NCBI GenBank assembly: GCA_964016875.1 | Contig: OZ024721.1 | Coordinates: 11,214,109-11,278,108, forward strand | Reading direction: 5' to 3' | Length of the DNA stretch: 64,000 nt | DNA from: Fallopia convolvulus | Lineage: Eukaryota > Streptophyta > Magnoliopsida > Caryophyllales > Polygonaceae | Shown here: piece after piece, positions 23,751-34,660 of the stretch | Position numbering within the stretch: position 1 is the stretch's first letter | Layout: each line of letters opens with the position of its first letter | Translations under genes and position numbers: made by a program | The notes under the pieces: model-generated | Seen by the model: only the letters and a program-made list of their open reading frames with translations | Told to the model about the DNA's origin: nothing | The model's database searches: none

Positions 23751-24269
23751 GAGCTTGACCACCCTGCTGATTGAACTGTTAATTGCTAGCATTTCAATAC
23801 TTCAGGTTGGGATGATACCTCCATCCAGGGTTGTAGATGTTGGAGTAGGGATCATACCTAGGCCTTGGTGGTCCATAATTTCCCACCATGTTGACATCAA
23901 CTCATCGCTCCTTAAGTGTGGGGCATGAATCAGTGGGGTGCATACTATCAGAGCATGTTCCACAAGCTTTCACATGTTGTTTCCCACCTTGCTGTAGAAA
24001 CTGTTTCATCATGTTTTTCAGCTCAAAAACTTCTTCATGCAATAATGAATTAGCCACCACAGTATTTGCAGCTTTGGAGCCAGTCTCCTTCCTAAACTGT
24101 CTTGTGCCCTAAGACAATTGGGTAAATAGATCAAATGTAGCAAGAGTTTGGTTGAGGATATTACCCTGCAAGGCTGCATTAACCATCCTTCTTTCATCAT
24201 CCAAGAGGCCATTAAATAGAAACAAAACGAATTCTTGATCAGAATAGCCATGGAAAGGGCAACTGGCTA
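23751..24269 (-). pseudogene. Element B gag, middle part with zinc knuckle
   Basis: Minus-strand reading runs ASCPFHGYSDQEFVLFLFNG, then DDERRMVNAALQGNIL, a stop, and MMKQFLQQGGKQHVKACGTC. The last is part of a CX2CX4HX4C zinc knuckle (CGTC, then H, then C). A further stop follows near PTLKER. It continues the gag begun at 27019-27640 and was separated from it by the solo LTR. Confidence 0.75.
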
Positions 24270-24673
24270 TCAATTGATGCATCCAAAACTAAACCGCAAG
24301 CGAACGAGGTCAATTATAGTACCTCAAGTATCGATTCCACAAGAACCAATGTAATACCAATTGTAACTCTACTAGTAAATTAGGCCAAAATATAAAGAAT
24401 ATGGAAAGTCTATGTCTAAGATAACAAATGATAATGCAAATATATAGGATAAAATCAATGGGATAGATGTGTCTAAGGTTAAGGATCACCACCACAATGT
24501 TACAATAAATAAAATTATATATATTCTGCTTGAATTTATTTCCAATTATTTGAAGGTAGTTATCACACTAAATCCTTTCGAATGATAGCAACGTGCCTAA
24601 ACCCAACCAACATCCGCTTTCGCGACTTGTCAATTGAAATCTAGACCTTTAAGCACTTAGAATTTAAGATTAA

Positions 24674-25141
24674 GGCTCCGTTCGACAACACTTATATGGA
24701 TACTTATAAGTACCCAGTTATTTATATGGAAAAAATAAGCTTCGTTTTATGTGTTCGGCAAAATTTGCTTATTTAAAATAAGTAACTTATATCCGATACT
24801 TATCTGCTGAAAAAATAATCAGCACCCCCTAACCTTGTGTCAGATAAGCTAACTTATCTACCAAAATATAAGTAAGCGGGACCCACATGATTTCCAATTA
24901 AATTTTATTTTTTATTTTTTTACTCTTCATTAATTCATTTTTAGTAATTTTACACTTCTTGCTTTAAATATCAGCAAATTAGTTTACCGAACGCATTTTG
25001 GATTATTTGGAAAATAAACAACTCATATCAGTATCCCATATCAGCATCCACGATCAACATCAACAACCATAAGTATCAGCATCAGCATCAACATCAACAT
25101 CAACACCAACACCGATAAGTACCGATTTACCGAACGGAGCC
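24674..25141. mobile_element. Harbinger-like MITE
   Basis: Ends GGCTCCGTTCG and CGAACGGAGCC are perfect 11-bp inverted repeats flanked by TAA on both sides (24671-24673 and 25142-25144). This matches the TAA/TTA target preference of PIF/Harbinger elements. Near the right end is a microsatellite of ATCAAC/ATCAGC units. Non-coding. Confidence 0.8.
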
Positions 25142-25939
25142 TAAATTGAATCAACATCCACTTTCGCGACTTGCTTACTCAACCCTATGACAACTATTGA
25201 TCCACGAGAGAAATCAAAACACTTTCGCAATAAAGAAATCTCAGGTTCAAATCCTAGGGTTCCGACAAGAAAAAGTATCATTATGTCTCAATTCTCTGCC
25301 TTACTACTCATCAAAGTTTTTCATCTTTCAGTCTCAAAATTTAACAAGTTCTCATTCATAAAAGCTACTAAGGCATAAAGCATCAAGGATTGAATCAAAT
25401 ATATTTTAATTCAGGCAAAGAATATAACTTTAATTAAATACACATTGAATGGATCACTAAAACCGTAGAACTAGGAATTTAGCCAAGCATGATTGAGGAC
25501 ATAATTAAGATAGATAATCTAACCATCAACAAAATTGAATTATGCAAATAGAATAAAGATTAAAAAAACTTAGTCTAAATAATATAGATAATCCAAAATG
25601 TGGGCTAAAACTTGAATAACAAACAAATCCTCCCATCACTAGCCGAATTCTCTCGTTAAAACCAAAGTCCGTGCGGCTTCAAACTCAAACTTAAGATTAA
25701 GAAAACCTAAAAAAACTCTCCTTTATATAATAACGCGATCTTCCATTAAAATCTATCTATATGACCGATATTGATAGTCAATGCACTCCACCGCCTCCAA
25801 CTTCGACTTGGGCCTCATATAACAACATGGGCTAAAGCCCAAACCTTATTACTTGTTGAAACTCTAACGTGAGAATCCGATGATCCGTTAATGTCCGTTT
25901 ATATGATCTTGAAATTAGTCTCTAATCAGCCTCCAAAAA

Positions 25940-26876
25940 TCTATTACTATATATTAAAGCTATACCTTTTTGAGCCACCAGAACGATTCTGACCCCACCT
26001 CATATTTACAAAATTAATTTTATTTCTAATATTTCAACTTTTTTCTATTAATTTTTTTAACTATTTAAATCTATCTTTAACATCAAACAAATATCTATTT
26101 AGTAATAACAATATCTTTTGAAACATCCTTATACAAATATTTAAAATTAAAGATAAAAAATTTAAAGTATTTTAAAATTAGTATAATTATCTTTTATCTT
26201 AACATGATATCTTTTCACAAATATATTTATAGATATAGATATATTTTTATTTTATAATAAAAAATAATGATAAATACTTATAATATTTAAAATTAATAAA
26301 AATAGGTAATACAATATTTAAGAAATATATTGAAATATTTGATGATCTCTAAATTAAGGTACATAGAAAGTAATAAAAAATAATAAAGAAATATTTAAAC
26401 TTATCTAATCTTTACTTTATCGAGCCACAAAATGAGTTTGGCCTCACCTTAAATCAAAATATATTATTATTTTTAATTATTTCCTATAAATAAATAATTT
26501 TTATCTTTATCTTTCATATTTTATTATATCATATTTATTAATTTAATTATTATTTTGTTTAAATCTTATCTCTTCCATATTCTAATATATAAATCTTTTT
26601 TTATTCATATGTTATATTTTTTTAAAATTAAATATCTATGAAATATCATGAAGGAAAAGGAGAAATGTACGTTATTTTACCTTAATAATCTTTTTTATTC
26701 TCAACATTAAACTTAATAACTTATATTTATTTTATTTTATTTGATTCCAAATTTTTTTTACATTATACTATTTGTACATACAATAAATTACTTACATTAA
26801 ATATTATAATATATTTTTATTTAATATCTATAAAATGTCAGACTGTAGTCATGCATGGCACGACGGGTATAACTAG
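25940..26876 (+). mobile_element. Helitron, non-autonomous
   Basis: Begins TCTATTACTATATATTAAAG after an A and ends CTAG before a T. The 3' end has the hairpin-like GCATGGCACGACGGGTATAA. Its first roughly 90 bp match the element at 50466-51294 (minus), including TTTTTGAGCCACCAGAACGA. 937 bp, non-coding. Confidence 0.8.
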
Positions 26877-27018
26877 TAGCTTTAAAATACTTGAAAAATT
26901 AAGCACGAGTGTAGATTCCGAATACATAATAAAATAAAATAAAGATAAAATATGCAAAATATGACCTAAATTAATATGCAACTAGACCCCTAAAATATGA
27001 CTAAATTAGGCGTTATCA

Positions 27019-27640
27019 TCAACCTCTTGAATATCTCATAATACTCAGACAAGGACTCATTGGATTCTTGCTCAATATTGATAATACTCTTTTTCAGATT
27101 GTTGAGCCTTGTAGTAGGGAAGTACTTCTCTAGGAATGCTTGCTTCATCTTTGTCCATGTGTCAATATTTCCAGGAGCCAAGTAATAGAACCAATATTTA
27201 GCCTGATCCTTGAGAGAGAAAGAAAAGGCTCGCAACGTAATTTGGTCCTGAGTGATATCATCAGGCTTCATGCTTGAGCACACAACATAAAATTCAGAAA
27301 TATGCTTGTTGGGATCTTCACCACTAAGACCATGGAATTGGGGCAAAAGGTGAATCAACATAGATTTCACCTCGAACTTGACTCCTTCCACCAAAGTAGG
27401 ACACTGCACCGCCAAAGTTTGTTGTACCAGATTAGGCGCAGTCAACTGTCTCAGAGTTTAGTCACCCATCTCAATTGGTTCAAATTCAGTTTCCGATTCA
27501 GATTCGGTTTCAAATTCTTCAAAGGAGAACGGTAAAGCCCGAAAGTGATCTCGGATTTCCTTCCTTTGCCTGAAGAGTGTCCTATCAATATTTAGATAAA
27601 AAAGCAATGGAGATGAGTTAGTAGCACGGGTATGAACCAT
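27019..27640 (-). pseudogene. Element B gag, N-terminal part
   Basis: Starts MVHTRATNSS at 27640. One TAA stop after PIEMGD (27458) interrupts the frame, which then continues in the same phase as TLRQLTAPNLVQ, then LIHLLPQFHGLSGEDPNKHI, LRAFSFSLKDQAKYW and FLEKYFP up to YEIFKRL at the insertion point. These are hallmark blocks of Athila/Tat-lineage Gag (capsid-like region). The short out-of-element extension beyond RLM comes from the inserted LTR. Confidence 0.85.
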
Positions 27641-27694
27641 ATAACAAGCTCGAACCTAAAATTGCACAAAAGTAAAAACACAAATAGCGACGAG

Positions 27695-27712
27695 TCCCCG
27701 ACAACGACGCCA
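27695..27712 (-). promoter_or_regulatory. Primer-binding site of element B
   Basis: The minus strand reads TGGCGTCGTTGTCGGGGA, complementary (with two changes) to the 3' end of plant tRNA-Asp, 4 nt inside the upper LTR. The same type of site occurs at 31135-31152 and 56552-56569. Confidence 0.8.
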
Positions 27713-27716
27713 AATT

Positions 27717-29054
27717 TGATGAGGTATTTTTCAGTCGTTTACCTATCAAAGAACCTAACTTGACTAAATTGAGTAGAATGGTAAGTAAGGGTCGATCCCA
27801 TAGAGACTCGTGTATAAGTGTTTTACTTGCATGCTAAGTAACCAAAATATGTGGGTTTTTTTTATGATTGATTGTCTAATTCTAGTATGCAAATAAAATC
27901 TAAATATGAATGCAAGAATGATTATAACAATATGAGAAAAGCGTGTTCAACTAGTTAAATCCATCATGACATTGCTTTGTTGATCATTGATTCTCTTGAT
28001 TTCCTTTACACCTTAACTAATCTATTGTGGATTTATAATCCAAACATCAGCTTTAGTTCATAGTCCAATCGAATCTAAGAACCCCAATCACTAGGTAACC
28101 TAGGAGACCTCCTAGATTCAACTTCACAACAACTTTACGATTCAAGTTTTAATAGAAACAATTGTCTAGAACAACCAGTCATGCATCCAGAGTAATTGTG
28201 ACTGAATTATCTTCTTTAACCAACTAGTCCAACCATTCCTAAGTTGATTAAAGTTCTACTATTGATCAAATTAACACCGACCGGTAATTAACAAGATTCA
28301 GTTATAACAATAAATTCAGTTAGTTAGCTAATCTAACAAAACCCTAGTTTAGATTCAATTAAGTATAGAGAAATCAATCTAGTCAAGGTTATTGGGAATC
28401 AATTAAATCTCACAACTTATGCAAATCACAACTTCAATTAACTAGCCAAACACAAAGGAAAGTAGCAATGCACAATTGTATTAAAGAAAACTTACAAATT
28501 TGGTTCAAAGAGCTCTTGAGAAACCTCTCTAGCTAGAAAACCCTAGTCTCCAAAGTTGCAAATTCAAAGTTATCAAAAAAAGCCAAAAACAGGGTTTAAA
28601 CACCCAAAGGTTTCCTAAGATCAAAATATCCCAAAATACATCTAGAACGCCAGTCAACATAGCATTAAAGCCCATCTCGTAGCCTATTCAGTCGGCCCAA
28701 CTTCTCCGTGTGAAGATAGATGGCGCGGGCACTCTCCAGACTTGCCCGGCCGTGCACCTTCACCCTTGAACCCACATCATCGCTCATCGAGACATGTTAT
28801 TCCTTCTCTTTGCTCCTTTCAGCCTTGGCTCTTGAAATCTTTACTTGCACTTCTTTAATCTTCATTCATGTCCTCCAATTCAACACCATAGCCAACTTAG
28901 ATCACGTCCCGCCTTGCTCCATCACCTAATAACCTACAAAATCGAGCAAAACAAGTGCAACTACCTGAAAAACTAAACCCTAGAAACCAAGCTAAAACCT
29001 ATGCAAAAAAAGACATAAATATGCATCCTAAGCTATACTAAATACAAGCTATCA
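27717..29054 (-). repeat. Element B, upper (5') LTR
   Basis: TG...CA ends, 1338 bp, adjacent to the primer site. A GC-rich patch near 28720-28760 (ATGGCGCGGGC, GCCCGGCCGTGC) contrasts with the AT-rich rest. Confidence 0.8.
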
Positions 29055-29099
29055 CACCTCAAAAGTCACATCGTTCCTTGAATGGGAATTTTGAGCCAA

Positions 29100-29915
29100 A
29101 AATACACTCATTGGGAGAACAAGCTAGAGCGGTTTACACAACCTTCAATATCTAGATCTATAAGATTCTACCGTACATGAAGCATGAGAGCTACGTCTAC
29201 TATCCCGCGCATAATGATTGCCACGAGGATGACGTCCAAAGCCGAAAATATTGAATGTACCATAGGGCACGAGGGCATATGCCCGAGGATTACGAATCGT
29301 ATAAAAACATCCTAGAAGAGTTGATTTAAGAAGGGTACTTGCGCGGGTACATAGAGAAAAAGGAACCAAGGACAAGGGAGAGGCGAGAAAGAAGCAAATA
29401 GATGTCATCCAAACAATCTCAACAACATACAAGAACGGGGACGCGGAAACTAGGTGCAATTTTCGAAAATCATGTCACGAGCTAGAAGTGATGCGGGTTC
29501 AACAAATAAACCGCGACTTTGCTGCCACACGTTCTCGCGTTTGGCGGTTTGGTCTTACGGGATAAGGACCTTGCGTCAGTCGAAATCTAGCACAACGACC
29601 CCTTGGTCCTCATAGTCGATCTTGAGGGCTTCAAAGTGCATCGGGTATTAGTAGATCCCGGGAGCTCGGTGGATATAATGAATTATGAAGTCCTCAGGCT
29701 CCTAGGAAAGATGAATGAAGATTTGATTCCGGTCAAGTTGTAACTCACTGGACTCGGAGGATTCCGGCATTCCCGGTTGGAATGTATAAGACGCATGTCT
29801 GTTTAGCAAAGAAGGACTTCACATTCGAATTCATAGTGGCCGACGTGCCTACCCCATATAACTTGATCTTGGGTAGGCCATGGATTCATGAGATGGGAGT
29901 AGTATCATCGACCCT
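29100..29915 (+). pseudogene. Ty3/gypsy gag-protease remnant (element I)
   Basis: The first part (about 29150-29370) matches, with frameshifts, the gag of element E: YKILPYMKHESYVYYPA and EGYLRGYIEK. It is followed by a protease region, HNDPLVLIVDLEGFKVHR, then VLVDPGSSVDIMNYEVLRLL (PGSS replacing the usual TGSS/SGSS), and after a stop ADVPTPYNLILGRPWIHEMG. Stops and frame changes are frequent. It is cut at ACCCT by element A and continues at 34661. Confidence 0.8.
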
Positions 29916-31129
29916 TGATACGCTGGTTTTAGAACAGCGTAATTATGTATTTTTATTAGGATTTTCTGAGTGTTTTAGACTAGATTAGGATGATTATCTG
30001 TAATATCAACAGAAGCCTACAGTTGAAGATTTGGAAGACAGAAGTCCTAATTTGAATTGAAGAGCTTATGGAGTCAAGATCCGCGCCCTCGGAAACCAAC
30101 CGAGCCCGCGGTGCCGAGGACAAAATGAAGAATCCGAGGGCGAGGAAATCTGGATCCACGGACGCGGATTATTTCCGCGCTCGCGGATCGAAGGGATTCC
30201 GCGGCCGAGGTGACGAGTAGATCCGCGCCCACGGATTATTTCCGCGCTCGCGGATCGAGGATTTTCAGCGCCGCCTCTGTTTCGTTATTTTCTATCTTTT
30301 AGTATTTTTATATCTTAGGGTTTCGGACTTATTTCTACTATTTAAGCTTGGTTTCGAGTTGCACTTTAGGGTTACACAATTCTACCATACTTTTACTTTT
30401 AGGTTTTTATTTCAGTATTATGGAGAACTAATTTCCCTTTGGAGTGTGTTTAATCAAGGAAGCCTTTTTATGTAATTCGTGAGATTCTGGTAACTTTTCT
30501 ATCCCTGGTTAATATCAAAACTCTTGGTTTTATTTATATGATCTATGTTTGATTTGATAAGCCTGATCAACTTGTTTGATTGACTTAGATCTACTGTTTG
30601 GATTAGGTTTGATTGTTGTCTGTGCAATCTTATTTATCCTTGAAACAACTCTTTTCTAGGACCGTGGACTAGAATTGAGAAAGAGTATTTGATTATTATT
30701 TTATGCATGAGACTCGTAGCTTGATTTCATGATTTAATATCCTTCTATCCTTAATACCTTGCATGATTTGAATTAAGCGTTCTTGTTCATATCATAATTC
30801 TACTTGGACCGTGGACAAGCGGATATCTTTTATAAGGATTGGAATTAACTAGGGAATAAATAGAAAAGTGGATGAATCAATGATCGAATGATTAAAAAGG
30901 TGGAATTGATTGAATGAACTCTGCTTTTCTTCCAATTGATTTAAACCTTAATAATAGTTGCTTGTTTGTTTGTTTGTTTGTCTGAACTCTCAAAACCCCT
31001 GTCTTTGCTCTTGTTGATTGATCAGAATCCCGATTCTCTAGGGTTCGACCCCTTGCTTGCTTGCTATACTAGTTAGTAGTTTAGGGTTATTTATCTTTGA
31101 TCATGGCAACAACGATTTTAGCCGAGTCA
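29916..31129 (+). repeat. Element A 5' LTR
   Basis: 1214 bp, 64 bp longer than the 3' LTR. The extra length is a local duplication at about 30170-30250 repeating a TTATTTCCGCGCTCGCGGAT block. It contains a cluster of TCCGCG/CGCGGA words. Confidence 0.9.
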
Positions 31130-31134
31130 AATTT

Positions 31135-31152
31135 TGGCGTCGTTGTCGGGGA
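31135..31152 (+). promoter_or_regulatory. Primer-binding site of element A
   Basis: TGGCGTCGTTGTCGGGGA, 5 nt after the LTR end, complementary with two changes to the plant tRNA-Asp 3' end. Confidence 0.85.
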
Positions 31153-32821
31153 GGTCTTACTAAATTTTTTGATGTCCCTACACTGATTAATTTGGGACTT
31201 AGAGAGTGTACAGAGCAGTTACTGGAGACTGGGGGTTTAGGTAATTTCTGTGCTCTAGCTATGCCTACTTATAGAGGTCTTACTATGGAGTTTCTGTCCA
31301 CTTTCCGTTTTTCTGATGGGGTCCTGAGTTTTCATGCTTGTGATAGACTATGTAGTTTGACCCGTGAGGAGGCCTGTCTAACTTTTGGGATCACTTCACC
31401 ACCTACTGATGGGTGGACGAGTATACTGTCTGATACTATGATTTATGATTTTTGGTATACGCTTACTGGCTCCCCTTATAACGCTCGTTCTGGGGAGATT
31501 AACAGTAAGATTCTCCACCCTTGTGTCCAACTGTGTCCCAAGGTCTTAGCCATGGCATTTTTCGGACAGGGAGAGCCGAACAAGATTCCTGCACGCGATT
31601 TGAGGATTATTAGATGCTTGTTCCCTCTTCCGTCTCACTGCCCGGATTGGTTAGGATTATTTATTCAATTTGCTGAGAAGTATCCGGCTAAGAGGGGGTT
31701 GATAGGATTGGGTGGTATGGTTACTCTTTTAGCCACCAGATTTGTTTCTAGAGAGCTGATTGAGGCCCAGTTTGGAGGACACTTAACTGATGGGTACAGA
31801 TATACACATCAGGCTTTAGTCAGGGCCAATTGCTTGAGAGGTTCTGTTGATGGAGGGTGGACTTGGTTGCATGGGTTCCCTGCTCAGGATTTTATGCGTC
31901 TGCCTACACATTTAGAGTATGGAGATACTGTATATTCTTTTCATTTACAACCTGATGTAGACGCTCCTGTAGAGGATGTTGGGGATGATTATGAGGAGGA
32001 TGGTGGAGGATGGGATGAGCAGGCTGAGGCATTTCATGCTAGATATTATTCTGAGCCATCTGGATGGGCTCCTGCTCCACAGACTGCAGCTGGTTGGGGT
32101 GTACCTCCCCCAGTTACTCGTGCATCCACTTTTGCTTCTACTTCTGCTTCCTCTAGTTTGCCTTGGACGGATGGTATGAGTTTTGAGGATCGTATGTTGA
32201 GTGGGATGCAGCACTTGTCTCTTCGTCAGGATGCATTATCTGTACGCCAGGATGCGATGGATCATTCATTAGAGGCATTTTATGAGCATCAGCGGCAGAC
32301 AGCTGTTTTTTGGTTGATGGAGGGTGGACTTGGTTGCATGGGTTCCCTGCTCAGGATTTTATGCGTCTGCCTGCACATTTAGAGTATGGAGATACTGTAT
32401 ATTCTTTTCATTTACAGCCTGATGTAGACGCTCCTGTAGAGGATGTTGGGGATGATTATGAGGAGGATGGGATGAGCAGGCTGAGGCATTTCATGCTAGA
32501 TATTATTCTGAGCCATCTGGATGGGCTCCTGCTCCACAGACTGCAGCTGGTTGGGGTGTACCTCCCCCAGCTACTCGTGCATCCACTTCTGCTTCTACTT
32601 CTGCTTCCTCTAGTTTGCCTTGGACGGATGGTATGAGTTTTGAGGATCGTATGTTGAGTGGGATGCAACACTTGTCTCTTCGTCAGGATGCATTATATGT
32701 ACGCCAGGATGCGATGGATCGTTCATTAGAGGCATTTTATGAGCATCAGCGGCAGGCAGCTGTTTTCTGGTGGACGCAGTGGCCAGGTTATCCATCATTC
32801 CCTCCACTAGATCAGCAATGA
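31153..32821 (+). pseudogene. Element A ORF, Athila ORF1-like, disrupted by duplication
   Basis: An open frame runs through the primer site to a stop at 32382. It shows PTYRGLTMEFLSTFRFSDG, LTREEACLTFGITSP and a C-terminal region with LSLRQDALSVRQDAMDHSLE (probable coiled coil), the pattern of the plant Athila ORF1 family of unknown function. A 467-bp tandem duplication inside the 3' part, with a 10-nt deletion in the second copy, puts the original C-terminus (FWWTQWPGYPSFPPLDQQ, stop at 32819-32821) out of reach. The first candidate Met after the primer site is at about 31261; the true start is unclear. Confidence 0.75.
31847..32776 (+). repeat. 467-bp tandem duplication inside element A ORF
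   Basis: The copies begin at 31847 and 32314 with TTGATGGAGGGTGGACTTGG. They are nearly identical. The second lacks 10 nt of a GGATGG-rich stretch and carries a few substitutions. Confidence 0.9.
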
Positions 32822-32864
32822 GTCTTCTGATTCCTTCTTCTGTACTTTGTTCTTTATTTCTTAG

Positions 32865-32884
32865 CTTCATTGGGGACAATGAAG
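32865..32884 (+). other. Post-ORF RGGA stem-loop, element A
   Basis: Arms CTTCATTG and CAATGAAG (8 perfect pairs) enclose GGGA, followed by TTTAAGTATGGCAGGGGGAA. It begins 44 nt after the ancestral stop codon. Confidence 0.8.
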
Positions 32885-33036
32885 GGTTTAAGTATGGCAG
32901 GGGGAAGGGATTCACTGCTATATTTGTATCATATGTACAGTTGCATTCTATTTCTGTCATTTGATTTAAATAAAAAAAAAGAAAAAAAAGAAAAAAAGCC
33001 ATAAAAATATAAAAAAAAGGCATAAAAATCCTGGGA

Positions 33037-33064
33037 TGAGTTGAAAACCCGAAAGGGCGACTCA
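33037..33064 (+). other. Structured motif copy 1, element A
   Basis: TGAGT, then the core TGAAAACCCGAAAGGGCG, then ACTCA. The core can form CCC-GAAA-GGG with a GNRA-type tetraloop. An outer GGGAT (33033-33037) can pair with ATCCC further on (about 33079-33083). Confidence 0.7.
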
Positions 33065-33167
33065 GGTAATAAGCAGGTATCCCGGACCAACATTAGGCTG
33101 GGGTAATATGAGGTTTATGAGAGATGTGAGTATTTGTGAGCACACCTGAGAAAAATGAAAAGAGTGA

Positions 33168-33195
33168 TTAGGTGAAAACCCGAAAGGGCGCCTAA
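33168..33195 (+). other. Structured motif copy 2, element A
   Basis: TTAGG, the same 18-nt core, then CCTAA. The core is identical to copy 1 while both arms have changed together and still pair. Confidence 0.7.
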
Positions 33196-33471
33196 GTAGA
33201 ATGAGTGGTAAAATCAGAGTGATTAGGATTATGTTCTACTTTGGGGCTTGGGGATTACACTTTAGATGTTGGGTAGATCCTAGGTTGCTCTACACTTTTT
33301 GGAGCTTGAGTGCTATATCTTGTATCTGTGAGGTGTGTGATTTGAGCTTTCATGTTTTTGCTCACTATTTCTCTACATGGGTCTGGGTTGTGAGTTGAGA
33401 GTTAGGTTTTTCATATTTCCCTTTACTTCCTGTGGATCTTTGATAGGATTTATTGTTAGATTTATTTTGAG

Positions 33472-33510
33472 CTTACTCGAGGACGAGCAAGATCTAAGTA
33501 TGGGGGAATT
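33472..33510 (+). other. Pre-LTR RGGA stem-loop and polypurine tract, element A
   Basis: CTTACTCG and CGAGCAAG pair with one A-C mismatch around AGGA (33472-33491). ATCTAAGTATGGGGGAAT follows and leads to the 3' LTR at 33511. Confidence 0.8.
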
Positions 33511-34660
33511 TGATACGCTGGTTTTAGTACAACGTAATTTTGTATTTTTATTAGGATTTTCTGAGTGTTTTAGGCTAGATTAGGATGATTATCTGTAATA
33601 TCAGCAGAAGCCTACAATTGAAGATTTGGAAGACAGAAATCCTTATTCGAATTGAAGAGCTTATGGAGTCAAGATCCGCGCCCTCGGAAACCAACCGAGC
33701 CCGCGGTGCCGAGGACAAAATGAAGAATCCGAGGGCGAGGAAATCTGGATCCGCGGACGCGGATTATTTCCGCGCTCGCGGATCGAGGATTTTCAGCGCC
33801 GCCTCTGTTTCCTTATTTTCTATCTTTTAGTATTTTTATATCTTAGGGTTTCAGACTTATTTCTACTATTTAAGCTTGGTTTCGAGTTTCACTTTAGGGT
33901 TACACAATTCTAGCATACTTTTACTTTTAGGTTTTTATTTCAGTATTATGGAGAACTAATTTCCCTTTGGAGTTTGTTTAATCAAGGAAGCCTTTTTATG
34001 TAATTCGTGAGATTCTGGTAACTTTTCTATCCCTGGTTAATATCAAAACTCTTGGTTTTATTTATATGATCTATGTTTGATTTGATAAGCCTGATCAACT
34101 TGTTTGATTGACTTAGATCTACTGTTTGGATTAGGTTTGATTGTTGTCTGTGCAATCTTATTTATCCTTGAAACAACTCTTTTCTAGGACCATGAACTAG
34201 AATTGAGAAAGAGTATTTGATTATTATTTTATGCATGAGACTCGTAGCTTGATTGCATGATTTAATATCCTTCTATCCTTAATAGTTAATACCTTGCATG
34301 ATTTGAATTAAGCGTTCTTGTTCATATCATAATTCTGCTTGGACCGTGGACAAGCGGATATCTTTTATAAGGATTGGAATTAACTAGGGAATAAATAGAA
34401 AAGTGGATGAATCAATGATCGAATGATTAAAAAGGTGGAATTGATTGAACGAACTCTGCTTTTCTTCCAATTGATTTAAACCTTAATAGTAGTTGCTTGT
34501 TTGTTTGTTTGTCTGAACTCTCAAAACCCCTGTCTTTGCTCTTGCTGATTGATCAGAATCCCGATTCTCTAGGGTTCGACCCCTTGCTTGCTTGCTATAC
34601 TAGTTAGTAGTTTAGGGTTATTTATCTTTGATCTTGGCAACAACGATTTTAGCCGAGTCA
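33511..34660 (+). repeat. Element A 3' LTR
   Basis: 1150 bp, TGATACG...GAGTCA, followed by the target duplication ACCCT. Confidence 0.9.

Larger units (their letters stand above)
24275..27018 (-). mobile_element. Solo LTR inserted in element B gag, with nested insertions
   Basis: Bounded by TGATGC...TTATCA, with flanks TCAAT (24270-24274) and TCAAC (27019-27023), a 5-bp duplication with one difference. Removing the MITE (24674-25141) and the Helitron (25940-26876) leaves about 1.34 kb, a normal LTR size for this lineage. The words CAAGTATCGATTCCACAAG resemble other LTRs here. The gag frame resumes exactly on the other side. Confidence 0.75.
16441..29054 (-). mobile_element. Element B: gag-pro-only Athila/Tat-like LTR element, heavily nested
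   Basis: Order in the minus sense: LTR 29054-27717, tRNA-Asp-type primer site, gag, protease, non-coding 3' region with a purine tract near 17990, and an incomplete second LTR. No reverse transcriptase, RNase H or integrase is found, so it would depend on other elements for mobility. Gag is interrupted by a solo LTR (24275-27018) and a hAT element (19499-23742). Each of these carries younger insertions. The two LTRs differ at many positions by eye, so the element is old. No matching target duplication was found at the outer ends. Confidence 0.7.
29916..34660 (+). mobile_element. Element A: complete non-autonomous Athila-like LTR retrotransposon
   Basis: The LTRs at 29916-31129 and 33511-34660 both run TGATACGCTGG...CCGAGTCA. 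The target duplication is a perfect ACCCT (29911-29915 and 34661-34665). A tRNA-Asp-type primer site and a purine tract (GTATGGGGGAA) are in place. The interior of about 2.4 kb encodes one ORF resembling the Athila ORF1 family and no gag, protease, RT or integrase. The LTRs are very similar by eye, implying a recent insertion. Confidence 0.9.
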
